A program made the position numbers and the translations under genes. The notes under the pieces are model-generated. The model was not told the origin of the DNA. It saw only the letters and a list, made by a program, of their open reading frames with translations, and searched no databases. This document shows positions 8,335 to 19,185 of a stretch of DNA of 64,000 bases, piece by piece. Position 1 is the stretch's first letter. Each line of letters opens with the position of its first letter. The stretch is taken from the NCBI GenBank assembly GCA_947044365.1, contig OX345643.1, positions 4,854,001 through 4,918,000 on the forward strand. The letters are read 5' to 3'. The DNA comes from Petrosia ficiformis (Eukaryota > Porifera > Demospongiae > Haplosclerida > Petrosiidae).

Positions 8335-11300
8335 TCAAGTAACTTTTTTTATGATTGGATTATGCCTATATTGGGAAGCAAGATGTAATGATGTTGTTCT
8401 ACCAACTGCTTCATGGTTCACATTAGCATTGTGTTCAATTAAAGTTTGAACCAAATCACTATATCCCTTAGCACTAGCTATCATTAGACTATTCCATCCA
8501 TTATCCTTCACTATATTAGGATTAGCACCAGATTTTAGAAGCATGGCAACAGTAGCAAGATCACCGTTTTGACTAGCAAGATATAAAGCAGTTGTTCCGT
8601 ATACATCTTGAATGTTAGGATCAGCATTAGCCATTTGCAGCAGCTCAATAACTTGTTTGTGACCATTCATACTAGCCACCATTAGAGGAGTGATGCCTAG
8701 ATTGGTAGCGATATTTGGATCAGCTTCCGAGTTAAGAAGAGTAGTAACAACATCAAGATGACCATTTAGACAGGCAATATAAACAGCTGTTACTCCACTT
8801 TTGTCTTGAACATTTGGATTAACATTAGCCTTCAGTAGTAGCTCAACAACGCTATTATGACCATTCTCACTAGCTGCCAGTAGGGGGGTTCCACTGAGCT
8901 TTCCAGCAATATTTGGGTCAGCTCCAGAGCTGAGAAGTGTAGTAACAACACCAAGATGACCATTTCGACAGGCATTATAAATAGCTGTTGCTCCCAATGT
9001 GTTTTGAATGTTTGGATCAACATTAGCTTTTAGTAGTAGCTCTACAACGTCATTGTGACCATTGTGAACAGCTGCCATTAGAGGAGTGACACCATTCTTG
9101 TCACAGATATTTGGATCAGCTCCAGAAGTGAGAAGTGTAGTAACAACACCAAGATGACCATTTTGACAGGCATTATAAATAGCTGTTGCTCCCAATATGT
9201 TTTGAATGTTTGGATCAACATTTGCTTTTAGTAGTAGCTCTACAACATCATTGTGATCATTGTGAACAGCTGCCATTAAAGGAGTGACACTATTATTGTC
9301 AGAGATATTTGGATCAGCTCCAGAGGTGAGGAGAGTAGAAACAACAGCAAGATAACCATTTAGACAGGCAATATAAACAGCTGTTACTCCATTGTTGTCT
9401 TGAACATTTGGATTAGGATTTGCCTTTAGTAGTAGCTCAACTACATCATTGTGACCATTTATACTAGCTGCCATTATAGGATTGCCACCAATATAGTCAG
9501 CAATATTTGGATCAGCTCCAGAGTTGAGAAGAGTAGTAACAACAGCAAGATGACCATTTTGACAGGCCTTATAAACAGCTGTTACTCCCAATGTGCTTTG
9601 AATATTTGGATCAACTTTAGATTTTAGTAGTAGCTCAACTACATCATTGTGACCATTTATACCAGCCGCCATTAGAGAAGTACCACCAATATAGTCAGCA
9701 ATATTTGGATCAGCTCCAGAGTTGAGAAGAGCAGTAACAACATCAAGATGACCACTTAGACAGGCATTATAAATAGCTGTTACTCCATCTTTGCTTTGAA
9801 AATTTGGATCAGCACCAGATTTTAGCAGTAACTCAACAACATCATTGTGACCATTTATACCAGCCGCCATTAGAGGAGTACCACCAACATAGTCAGCAAT
9901 ATTTGGATCAGCTCCAGAGTTGAGAAGAGTAGTAACAACAGTAAGATGACCATGTTGACAAGCATGATAAATAGCTGATACTCCATTGTTGTCTTGAATG
10001 TTTGGATCAACATTAGCCTGTAGTAGTAGCTCAATAACATTGCTGTGACCATTCTTACTGGCTGCCATAAGAGCGATATTTGGATCAGCTCCAGAATTGA
10101 GAAGAGTAGTAACAACAGTAAGATGACCTTTTAGACAGGCAAGAAAAATAGTTGTTTGTCCATACGAGTTTTTAACATTTGGATCAACATTAGCCTGTAG
10201 TAGTAGCTCAATGACATCACTGTGACCATTCTTACTGGCTGCCATAAGAGCGATATTTGGATCAGCTCCAGAATTGAGAAGAGTAGTAATAACATCAAGA
10301 TGACCATTTCGACAGGCAAGATGAACGGCTGTTAGTCCATTTTCATTTTGGATGTTTGGATCAATATTAGCCTTTAGTAGTAACTCAACAACACCAATAT
10401 GACCATTCTGACAAGCCACCATTAGAGCAGTGAAACCTTTACTTTTCAAGATATTTGGATCAGCTCCAGAGTTGAGAAGAGTAGTAACAACATCAAGATG
10501 TCCGTATTGAGAAGCAAAATAAATAGCTGTCACTCCATTTGTGTTTTGAATGTTTGGATCAGCATTAGCTTTGAGTAGTAGCTCAACGAAATCATTGTGA
10601 CCATTGAAACTAGCTGCCAGTAGAGGAGTGTCACCGTTGTTAGTAGTAATATTCAGATCAGCTCCAGAGGCGAGGAGAGTAGTAACAACAGCAAGATGAC
10701 CATTAGCACAGGCTCGATACACAGCTGATACTCCATCACTATCTTGAATGTTTGGATCAACATTAGCCTTTAGTAGTAGCTTAACAACATCATTGTGACC
10801 ATTTTTACTAGCTCCCAGTAGAGGAGTGTCACTATTGTTAGTAGTGATATTTGGATCAGCTCCAGAGTTGAGAAGAGTAGTCACAGCAGCAACATCACCA
10901 TAATAACATGCCCAATAGACTGGTGTTTTTCCATCAATATCTTGAACATTCGGATTAGCATGAGCCTTTAGTAGTAGCTCAATGGCAAGATTGTTACTAC
11001 CATCCTCAAAACATGCCAGTAGAGGAGTGACACCAGCTTTGTTAGAGATATTTGGATCCGCTCCAGAGTTGAGAAGAGTAGTCACAGCAGCAACATCACC
11101 ATAATAACATGCCCAATAAATTGCTGTTTGTCCATCAATATCTTGAACGTTTGGATTAGCATGAGCTTTTAGTAGTAGCTCAATGGCAAGATTGTTACTA
11201 CCATCCTCAAAACATGCCAGTAGAGGAGTGACACCATCTTTGTTAGAGATATTTGGATCCGCTCCAGAGTTGAGAAGAGTAGTCACAGCAGCAACATCAC

Positions 11301-14300
11301 CATAATAACATGCCCAATAAATTGCTGTTTGTCCATCAATATCTTGAACGTTTGGATTAGCATGAGCTTTTAGTAGTAGCTCAATGGCAAGATTGTTACT
11401 ACCATCCTCAAAACATGCCAGTAGAGGAGTGACACCAGCTTTGTTAGAGATATTTGGATCCGCTCCAGAGTTGAGAAGAGTAGTCACAGCAGCAACATCA
11501 CCATAATAACATGCCCAATAAATTGCTGTTTGTCCATCAATATCTTGAACGTTTGGATTAGCATGAGCCTTTAGTAGTAGCTCAATGGCAAGATTGTTAC
11601 TACCATCCTCAAAACATGCCAGTAGAGGAGTGACACCAGCTTTGTTAGAGATATTTGGATCCGCTCCAGAGTTGAGAAGAGTAGTCACAGCAGCAACATC
11701 ACCATAATAACATGCCCAATAAATTGCTGTTTGTCCATCAATATCTTGAACGTTTGGATTAGCATGAGCCTTTAGTAGTAGCTCAATGGCAAGATTGTTA
11801 CTACCATCCTCAAAACATGCCAGTAGAGGAGTGATACCATCTTTGTTAGAGATATTTGGATCCACTCCTGAGTTGAGAAGAGTAGTAACAACAGCAAGGT
11901 CACCATTTAGACAAGCATAAAAAATAGCTGTTTCTCCATTTTCGTTTTGAACATGTGGATCAATATTATACTTCAGTAGTAGCTCAACTACAACATTGTG
12001 ACCATTCATACTAGCCACCATTAGAGGAGAGTAACCATACTTGTCAAAAATATTTGGATCTGCTCCAGAGTTGAAAAGTGTAGCAACAACAGCAAGATGA
12101 CCATTTTTACAAGCGAGATAAATAGCTGTTAGTCCATCGTTGTCTTGAATATTTGGATCGACATTAGCCTTTAGGAGTAGCTCAACAACTGTATTGTGAC
12201 CATTCCCACTAGCTACCATTAGAGTGCTGGAACCATAAGCTGTAGTAGTGATATTCGGATCAGCTCCAGAGTTGAGAAGAGTAGCAACAACAGCAAGATA
12301 ACCATTTCGAGAAGCGAGATAAATAGCTGTTAGTCCATTTGTGTCTTGAATGTTTGGATCGACATTAGCTTGTAGGAGTAGAACAACAACATCATTGTGA
12401 CCATTCTGACTAGCCGCTAGAAGAGGGGTATCACCATTGTTAGTAGCGATATTTGGATCAGCTCCAGAGTTGAGAAGAGTAGTAACAACAGCAAAATGAC
12501 CGTTTCGAGAAGCGAAATAAATAGCTGTTAGTCCATTTGTGTCTTGAATGTTTGGATCGACATTAGCCTTTAGGAGTAGCTTAACAACAGTATTGTGACC
12601 ATTCTGACTAGCCGCCATTAGAGTACTAGAACCATAAGCTGTAGTAGTGATATTTGGATCAGCTCCAGAGTCAAGAAGAGTAGTAACAACAGTAAGATGA
12701 CCATTTTCACAAGCAAGATGAATAGTTGTTTCTCCTTTTCTGTTTTGAATGTTTGGATCAACATTAGCTTGTAGGAGTAGCTCAACAACATCATTGTGAC
12801 CATTCTTACTAGCCGCTAGTAGAGGGGTATCACCATTGTTAGTAGCGATATTTGGATCAGCTCCAGAGTTGAGAAGATTAGTCACAGCAGTAACATCACT
12901 AAAATGACATGCCCAATAAACTGCTGTTTCTCCATCTTTGTTTTGAACATGTGGATCAATATTATACTTCAGTAGTAGCTCAACTACGTCATTGTGACCA
13001 TTCATACTAGCCACCAGTAGAGGAGAGTCACCATTGTTAGTAGTCATATTTGGATCAGCTCCATAATTGAGAAGAGTAGTAACAATAGCAAGATGACCAA
13101 GTTCACAAGCAAGATAAATAGTTGTTTCTCCATTTGTGTTTCGAATGTTTGGATTGACATTAGCCTTTAGTAGTAGCTCAACGATATCATTACGACCATT
13201 CTTACCAGCCGCCAGCAGAGGAGCAAAACCTGGATCAACAGCAAGATGATTATTTCGACAGGCATTATCAATAGCTATTACTTCCAATGTGTTTTGATGG
13301 TTTGTAATAACATTAGTTTTTAGTAGTAGCTCAACGATGTCATTGTGACCATTTTTACTAGCTGCCAGTAGAGGAGTTTCACCATTTTTAGTAGTGATAT
13401 TTGGATCTGCTCCAAAGTTGAGAAGAGTAGTTACAGCAGAATGATCACCATAATAACACGCCCAATAAACTGCTGTTTCTCCATCATTGTCTTGAACATG
13501 TGGATCAACATTACACTTTAGTAGTAGCTCAACGACATTTTTGTGACCATTTTGACTAGCCACCAGTAGAGGAGTGACACCATCGTTAGTAGCGATATTT
13601 GGATCAGCTCCAGAGTTGAGAAGAGTAGTAACAACATCAAGATGACCATTTTCACAAGCACGATAAATAGCTGTTTCTCGATCTTTGTCTTGAAGATTTG
13701 GATCAACATTAGACTTTATTAGTAGCTTCACAACATCATTGTAACCATTTTCACTGGCCATAGTTAAAGGAGTACCACCTAAATTGTCTGTGAGATTTAT
13801 ATCAGCTCCCAAGTTCAGAAGAGTGGTGACAAAAGTGAGATCGCCATTTTTACAAGCAAGATAAATGGCTGTTATTCCATTTTCATTTTGACTGTTTGGA
13901 TCTACATTAGCCTTTACTAGTAGCTCGACAACATCACTGTGACTATTTCGAATAGCAACAGCTATTGGAGTATCACCATTATTATCAGCACGATTTGGAT
14001 CAGCTCCATTGTTGAGAAGAGTGGTAACAACATCAAGATGACCATTTTGACAGGCAAAATAAACAGCTGTTTCTCTATTTTTGTTTTGAATGTTTGGATT
14101 AACATTTGCCTTTAGTAGTAGCTTGACGACATCATTGTGGCCATTTTTACTAGCTACGAGTAGAGGAGCAAGACCATTATTAGTAGTGATATTTGGATCT
14201 GCTCCAGAGTTGAGAAGAGTAGTAACAACAGGAAGATGACCATTTATACTTGCAAGATAAACAGCTGTTACTCCTTTTTTGTCTTGTATGTTTGGATCAA

Positions 14301-16209
14301 CATTAGCCTTTAGCAGCAGCTCGACGATATTATCATAGCCATTGAAACTAGCCTCCATCAGAGGAGTTTCACCATTATTAGTAGTGATATTCGGATCAGC
14401 TCCAGAGGTGAGGAGAGTAGTAACAACAGCTAGATGACCATTAGCACAAGCTTGATAAACAGCTGTTTCTCCATTTTTGTCTCGAATGTTTGGATTAACG
14501 TCAAACTTTAGCAGTAATTCAGCAACAACCTTGTGACCTTTTTGACTAGCCACCATTAGAGGAGTGGAACCACTATATTTAGCAATATTTGGATTAGATC
14601 CAGAGGCCAACAGAAGAGAGGCAATACTAGAGTGTCCTAATTTACATGCTAGATAGAGAGCTGTTTCTCCATATCTGTTTTGTAAATTTGTATATTGAAT
14701 ATATTGCAATAGAGTTTGTACGACTCCAATATTATCATTTACAGTAGCGGTCATGAGGGGGGTGAAGCCATTTCCTGATGGTATGTTTGGATTAGCGCCT
14801 GAATTCAAGAGTGTTGTAACAATAGTTTGATTGCCTTTAAGAGAAGCAATATTGAGAGGAGTAACAGACTTACTTGTGACTACATTAGGTGAAGTACCAG
14901 CATCAAGTAATAGACTAACTACATCAAGATGACCATAAATACATGCTATATGTAAAGCATAAACACTTTGTCTATCCCTCATCTTTGATGCTACAGATAT
15001 AACCTTCTCCCCCCTTTTAGTCAGTGTGTTAGAATCACCACCTACTGCTAGGAGAACCTCTACAGGTGCTACGAAACCAGATTCTAGTGCGTTCAATAGA
15101 GCATTGTCTAGGGTAGTAAACTCACTGTTATGTCTAGTAGTCTGTTTAAAAATAACTTCATTATCAATGCTAAGAGATAATACGCCTAATGACTTCAAGA
15201 AATGAGGAAATTTAGTTTGAGCTCTCAGTAATCTGTTGTTACTAATTTTAGTAACCTTCCAGTACACCAGCATACAACCGGTACCCTTGGAAACTTTCAT
15301 TTTCCAAATATGTTTATTAGGTTCACAGAAAAGAGCCCTGACTAACGTTTCAAACCTCTTTATGACCACGTTATCCCAGATATCTGCAAGCTTTAATTTA
15401 ATCACTTTACCCCTTCCAGGTAGCTCACCTGTTAATATTTCACTTAGATCTTTCATGGAGGTAGACTCTTTGAATTGCTCTAGGTCACTTTTGTATTTCT
15501 CAAACATATCATGGAGTTGTTTTACCTCTCCAAGGAAAAATTCTACTAAATCTTCTAAGAGATAGTAGTGAAGAAAACTACAGCGCTTGGACACTCTCTT
15601 ATATACATTATCTAAAGTAGCTTTTTCTAATGAAAATGGTTTTAATTTGCGTTGTCTGTATAAGAATTGTTGCAACAGGTCAAGTGAAATCGATTGCTCT
15701 TGTAGAACGTTTTTCGCTTCTGTTTCCAGCATGGAATATTGCGCATGAAGATGATCACAATCTCGAACAACTTTTGATTCTACTTGTACTGTTTCATACA
15801 CTGGAGATAACGATGTGTTGCGGGTCGCATCAAGGATACCACCAGCTGGATTATATTCTAGGTCTTCAATATCGCTGGGAGTGCCTTCGCGATTGTCATT
15901 CTCTTTAGCACTTAAAATATTTTCAAATAAATTACAATACTTATCTCTTATCTGACCTGCATGATTATGATCTCCAATCTTTTCAAAAGCTCCAGCGATA
16001 TTCTTCCAACATGGCTTTTTGTTCTTTTCATAACATATAAATAGTTCAGCTACACAACGATTAGTTCCTTGACAACTGTATTGATTTTCAATCCTTTTTA
16101 GATCATCATGGGCTAAGTTGAGATGAATACCCAGAGAAAACCATTGTGGCTCCTTACCAACCTCCTCCACAAATTTACTGAGTGTTGGAACAGGAGTTAG
16201 ATCAGACAT
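8335..16209 (-). CDS. Giant Death-fold/ankyrin-repeat protein, paralogue 2
   Basis: A single 2,624-codon exon starts at ATG 16209. Residues about 10-96 are a Death-like fold (LGIHLNLAHDDLKRIE, HAGQIRDKY). An acidic linker follows, then residues about 145-360 form an uncharacterised helical module ending LGVLSLSIDNE. From about residue 365 there are roughly 68 ankyrin repeats of 33 residues, alternating two subtypes: VVTTLLNSGADPN and VVELLLKANVDPN. Five almost identical 67-residue doublets mark recent internal duplication. The stop at 8335 comes from a one-base shift; similarity to paralogue 3 continues beyond it. A 64-bp 5'UTR intron lies at 16218-16281. Probably a cytosolic scaffold with Death-domain partners; function inferred from domains. 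No kinase or nuclease domain lies within this frame. Confidence 0.88.
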   Translation of the reverse strand: MSDLTPVPTLSKFVEEVGKEPQWFSLGIHLNLAHDDLKRIENQYSCQGTNRCVAELFICYEKNKKPCWKNIAGAFEKIGDHNHAGQIRDKYCNLFENILSAKENDNREGTPSDIEDLEYNPAGGILDATRNTSLSPVYETVQVESKVVRDCDHLHAQYSMLETEAKNVLQEQSISLDLLQQFLYRQRKLKPFSLEKATLDNVYKRVSKRCSFLHYYLLEDLVEFFLGEVKQLHDMFEKYKSDLEQFKESTSMKDLSEILTGELPGRGKVIKLKLADIWDNVVIKRFETLVRALFCEPNKHIWKMKVSKGTGCMLVYWKVTKISNNRLLRAQTKFPHFLKSLGVLSLSIDNEVIFKQTTRHNSEFTTLDNALLNALESGFVAPVEVLLAVGGDSNTLTKRGEKVISVASKMRDRQSVYALHIACIYGHLDVVSLLLDAGTSPNVVTSKSVTPLNIASLKGNQTIVTTLLNSGANPNIPSGNGFTPLMTATVNDNIGVVQTLLQYIQYTNLQNRYGETALYLACKLGHSSIASLLLASGSNPNIAKYSGSTPLMVASQKGHKVVAELLLKFDVNPNIRDKNGETAVYQACANGHLAVVTTLLTSGADPNITTNNGETPLMEASFNGYDNIVELLLKANVDPNIQDKKGVTAVYLASINGHLPVVTTLLNSGADPNITTNNGLAPLLVASKNGHNDVVKLLLKANVNPNIQNKNRETAVYFACQNGHLDVVTTLLNNGADPNRADNNGDTPIAVAIRNSHSDVVELLVKANVDPNSQNENGITAIYLACKNGDLTFVTTLLNLGADINLTDNLGGTPLTMASENGYNDVVKLLIKSNVDPNLQDKDRETAIYRACENGHLDVVTTLLNSGADPNIATNDGVTPLLVASQNGHKNVVELLLKCNVDPHVQDNDGETAVYWACYYGDHSAVTTLLNFGADPNITTKNGETPLLAASKNGHNDIVELLLKTNVITNHQNTLEVIAIDNACRNNHLAVDPGFAPLLAAGKNGRNDIVELLLKANVNPNIRNTNGETTIYLACELGHLAIVTTLLNYGADPNMTTNNGDSPLLVASMNGHNDVVELLLKYNIDPHVQNKDGETAVYWACHFSDVTAVTNLLNSGADPNIATNNGDTPLLAASKNGHNDVVELLLQANVDPNIQNRKGETTIHLACENGHLTVVTTLLDSGADPNITTTAYGSSTLMAASQNGHNTVVKLLLKANVDPNIQDTNGLTAIYFASRNGHFAVVTTLLNSGADPNIATNNGDTPLLAASQNGHNDVVVLLLQANVDPNIQDTNGLTAIYLASRNGYLAVVATLLNSGADPNITTTAYGSSTLMVASGNGHNTVVELLLKANVDPNIQDNDGLTAIYLACKNGHLAVVATLFNSGADPNIFDKYGYSPLMVASMNGHNVVVELLLKYNIDPHVQNENGETAIFYACLNGDLAVVTTLLNSGVDPNISNKDGITPLLACFEDGSNNLAIELLLKAHANPNVQDIDGQTAIYWACYYGDVAAVTTLLNSGADPNISNKAGVTPLLACFEDGSNNLAIELLLKAHANPNVQDIDGQTAIYWACYYGDVAAVTTLLNSGADPNISNKAGVTPLLACFEDGSNNLAIELLLKAHANPNVQDIDGQTAIYWACYYGDVAAVTTLLNSGADPNISNKDGVTPLLACFEDGSNNLAIELLLKAHANPNVQDIDGQTAIYWACYYGDVAAVTTLLNSGADPNISNKAGVTPLLACFEDGSNNLAIELLLKAHANPNVQDIDGKTPVYWACYYGDVAAVTTLLNSGADPNITTNNSDTPLLGASKNGHNDVVKLLLKANVDPNIQDSDGVSAVYRACANGHLAVVTTLLASGADLNITTNNGDTPLLAASFNGHNDFVELLLKANADPNIQNTNGVTAIYFASQYGHLDVVTTLLNSGADPNILKSKGFTALMVACQNGHIGVVELLLKANIDPNIQNENGLTAVHLACRNGHLDVITTLLNSGADPNIALMAASKNGHSDVIELLLQANVDPNVKNSYGQTTIFLACLKGHLTVVTTLLNSGADPNIALMAASKNGHSNVIELLLQANVDPNIQDNNGVSAIYHACQHGHLTVVTTLLNSGADPNIADYVGGTPLMAAGINGHNDVVELLLKSGADPNFQSKDGVTAIYNACLSGHLDVVTALLNSGADPNIADYIGGTSLMAAGINGHNDVVELLLKSKVDPNIQSTLGVTAVYKACQNGHLAVVTTLLNSGADPNIADYIGGNPIMAASINGHNDVVELLLKANPNPNVQDNNGVTAVYIACLNGYLAVVSTLLTSGADPNISDNNSVTPLMAAVHNDHNDVVELLLKANVDPNIQNILGATAIYNACQNGHLGVVTTLLTSGADPNICDKNGVTPLMAAVHNGHNDVVELLLKANVDPNIQNTLGATAIYNACRNGHLGVVTTLLSSGADPNIAGKLSGTPLLAASENGHNSVVELLLKANVNPNVQDKSGVTAVYIACLNGHLDVVTTLLNSEADPNIATNLGITPLMVASMNGHKQVIELLQMANADPNIQDVYGTTALYLASQNGDLATVAMLLKSGANPNIVKDNGWNSLMIASAKGYSDLVQTLIEHNANVNHEAVGRTTSLHLASQYRHNPIIKKVT
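10850..11870 (-). repeat. 201-bp tandem array, 5 copies, inside ankyrin region
   Basis: The word catcctcaaaacatgcc recurs at 11001, 11202, 11403, 11604 and 11805, exactly 201 bp apart. Each unit encodes an ankyrin doublet containing LLACFEDGSNNLAIELL and IYWACYYGDVAAVTTLL. Copies differ by only a few bases, far less than the other ankyrin repeats do. Confidence 0.9.
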
Positions 16210-17001
16210 AATAGCTACTGTTAGAGCTACATTAAAAAGTATATTATAATATATAAAGAGAATACAATGAGTTTATTTTACCTTTTGGCAGTGACAGGGC
16301 TGGCAGGAAGTGCTTTGCATACCCCACCATTTAAGGCTTTAATTATTAATTTTTATTTTGCAAGTGTTAATAATAACATACATTACTGTATGCTTTCACA
16401 TACAATTTATTGGTTAATAGACTACAGTTGCAAGGAATAGTAGAAAATGTAATTTAGTTGGTCAGGCATGTTGTTATGACTACATGGTGACATACATGTA
16501 CATGTACTTGTACTAATTGTAATTTCCTTATCATATATAATATGTACAAAGAAGCAGAATAAATATTTTAATTAAATCATTTTAGGTTTCCGATCCTTCT
16601 TTGTGCATCTAATATGAGATATTATAGACATGATATGTCATTATAATTGGTACAAGTATGTTATCATGCAGTCCTAACAACTTGTATGACTAATTAAATT
16701 ATAATTTATACACTGTACTACATTTGTTATTTAACAATTATATTTTTACAGTGTACACTTACAGAATAGAAGCCTCCTACTCACAATCACTATGTACAGT
16801 GATATCATATATTGGTAATAGGGCCAAGCAAATTAAGCCTGATTCAAAATTGATCTCCATAATATTTAATCTAAAACTTAAAATGCCAGCGAATGAATTA
16901 TAAAAATTGAAATAAAAATTGAACATGACAACAAATTATAAAAATGGAATGTTATAAAAATTGATAAAATTTATACGGTAGTGTTGATTGACTGAATAAT
17001 A
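16210..17001. other. Intergenic: 5'UTR/promoter side of paralogue 2
   Basis: On the minus strand there is a 5'UTR intron at 16218-16281 and a probable non-coding first exon just upstream of it (ctggcaggaagtgctttgca on the plus strand). The flank matches 965-2222. No other coding frame is seen. Confidence 0.6.
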
Positions 17002-17163
17002 CTAATAAGAGTGAAATGCTGTTTCTGATTTACACATTTCAATTTGTTTGTAAGTATGAATGAGAAGAGAAGGGAAACGAGATGTGAAATATAATACAAA
17101 TTCCTCAGGAATGGATCCTAAACTATGTCTCAGGTTCTCTGGAAGTTCACGATAATGATGTTT
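17002..17163 (-). pseudogene. Copy of IRE1 last exon (RNase domain C-terminus), block B
   Basis: Same length (162 bp) as the block A copy at 2223-2384, with an intact TTTTCAG acceptor and TAG stop. It encodes [18 protein letters not shown], then [20 protein letters not shown]. There are no stops or frame shifts. Its context of broken kinase copies argues for a relic. Confidence 0.8.
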
Positions 17164-17757
17164 CTGAAAACTGATATAGAAAATAAAAAAATCTGATTAG
17201 CTTAAGATATATTATAAATTAATAAAACATTAAAAAAATATATATATAGGCATTTCTAAGTAAGGAAGACTTTCCTTTCTGACCACTCAACAGTATCGTC
17301 AATCTTTGTCACAAAATGGTGGCATTGCTTAGCCTCCTTCTAAATTACATCTCATCTTTAAACCACACAAGTTGCATTCACAAAAAGGACAGCATTGCAT
17401 GTACTCAAAAGTAAGAAATTTCTCAAAATTTACATGTGCTAGAGGATCCCAATGTATATACATGTATAAACAAACATTATTATCTCACCTTATCTCTTAA
17501 TAAATCCCTCTATGAGGTACCTTGAAATCTCAATTTACCAAGATCTATAGAATGAAACATTAAAAATAATAAATGAACAAATCAATAACTCAGAAGTTAT
17601 CATAAATTCCAAGTCCTACCATCTGTCTCAAATATATCAGAGAGTATGGTAGTATACTATCTATGTAGGGATGGCACAGAAACAAATTGGTCTGTAATCT
17701 ATAATCCATGCTCCACATTTTATACCCACCTATAATTAGATACATGTATAGTAATAT

Positions 17758-17972
17758 CTTAAGTCTACTTTTAATTGTGTGTACTAATATTAGCCAATTT
17801 AGCAATTAACGTAACAATCCCTATAATTATTACACGCTAAAAATATATGTTGTGATCATTTTATTTAATTAGCTTTCTAGGTGTGGCTCCAAACTCACTA
17901 AAATTAATGCACGCTAAATATGAGCATTTAAAAATCGTTAAATTTAGTGGATGCAATTAATAGTAGGCTTAA
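17758..17972. mobile_element. MITE-like repeat, TTAAGYCTACTTTTAATTG family, block B copy
   Basis: Left end ttaagtctacttttaattgt is an imperfect inverted match to right end gcaattaatagtaggcttaa. It is the duplicated counterpart of the element at 2665-2856. Confidence 0.55.
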
Positions 17973-18020
17973 CGTACATACATGTATGATACAAAATCTC
18001 ATTTTCATTATAAGACTTAC

Positions 18021-18858
18021 CACTCTAGTGTGATCCTGGAATTTCTGGAGTGATACCAGACGAAGCTGTGAAGTATCCTTGACCAGTTGGTACATAGCTT
18101 AAATACAACAAAGTCACAAATCTGATATGAGAGCCTTAATCTCTTTAGATGAACACAGGCCACAGGTCACAGGTAACGAAAATATTTTGAGGTTTGAGTC
18201 TCTGTATACTGAGAAAATGAAAAACTAATGATCTTGGTTGATAATATTATTATTTTAGCAATTCACATCAATACAGCTGATACTGTACATGTAGCCATGT
18301 ACAATATGAATTTTGTACACATATTTAATTCTCCTATTATAGCCCACCACATCTTAGCTAATAACTATCATATGGCTGAACTGGGACTGGTTGTTCTTTG
18401 TAGAGACAGACGCCATTTTGTCAAGTGTATAAAATGTCTGTTTCCCATGGTGGGAGTATTATGGCATGCAATTATCTGGTATCTGGATTATTGGTAAAAC
18501 ATCTATATCAGTACATCACTACTATAATGTACTACTGACTTATTATAGGTAGCAATGGGTTATTAGCTAGCCTAATATTAGGGAGGTTGTATATGTACAT
18601 GGAAACATTCAAAATACATTAGTCACTCACTTCATTACAGTATCACATTCTGTATCCATCTTGATAGCTATAACAGAAGATCTCATGATATCACAGGTCA
18701 CCCATAATAACCAAGACTTACCACTCTAATGTGATCCTGACTGAACTGTGAAATATCCTTGACCAGTTGGTAGCTTACAACAAATCTGATACGAGAGCCT
18801 TAATCTCTCACAATGAACACAGGTCACATGTAATGACAAAGGTTTGAGTCTCTGCGTA
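18021..18858 (-). pseudogene. Scattered copies of IRE1 exons 18 and 9 (block B)
   Basis: Two decayed exon-18 copies (18021-18208 and 18722-18858) each keep a GTAAGT donor but have lost the kinase frame. Between them, from 18631, is an exon-9-like fragment with a GTGAGT donor. They lie downstream of the exon 20/21 copies, so exon order is scrambled relative to IRE1. Confidence 0.6.
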
Positions 18859-19117
18859 CAAGAAAACCTAATGATCTCGGCTAATAATATCATTTTTTAA
18901 ACTCTATCTATTCACACCAATACAACACGGAAGTATTATAGCAGATATATGAATGCAATTATCTGCTATTAGTAAAACATGTATATCAGTACATCACTAC
19001 TATAATGTACTACTGACTACAATTAATTATTATTGGTAGCAATGAGTTATTAGCTAGCCTAATATTAGGGAGGTTATATATGTACATGGAAACATTCAAA
19101 ATACATTAGTGACTCAC

Positions 19118-19185
19118 TTCATTACAGTATCACATTCTGTATCCATCTTGATAGCTATAATAGAAGATCCCATGATATCTAAAGT
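19118..19185 (-). pseudogene. Fragment resembling IRE1 exon 9, block B second copy
   Basis: Nearly identical to the fragments at 3499 and 18631. The surrounding 200 bp (18,500-18,720 against 18,980-19,190) are themselves a local tandem duplicate. Confidence 0.5.

Noticed and set aside
8832..13709. Several Leu/Ile-rich 60-80 codon minus-strand frames inside the ankyrin gene
   Set aside because: They are repeated out-of-frame readings of the ankyrin consensus, recurring once per doublet.
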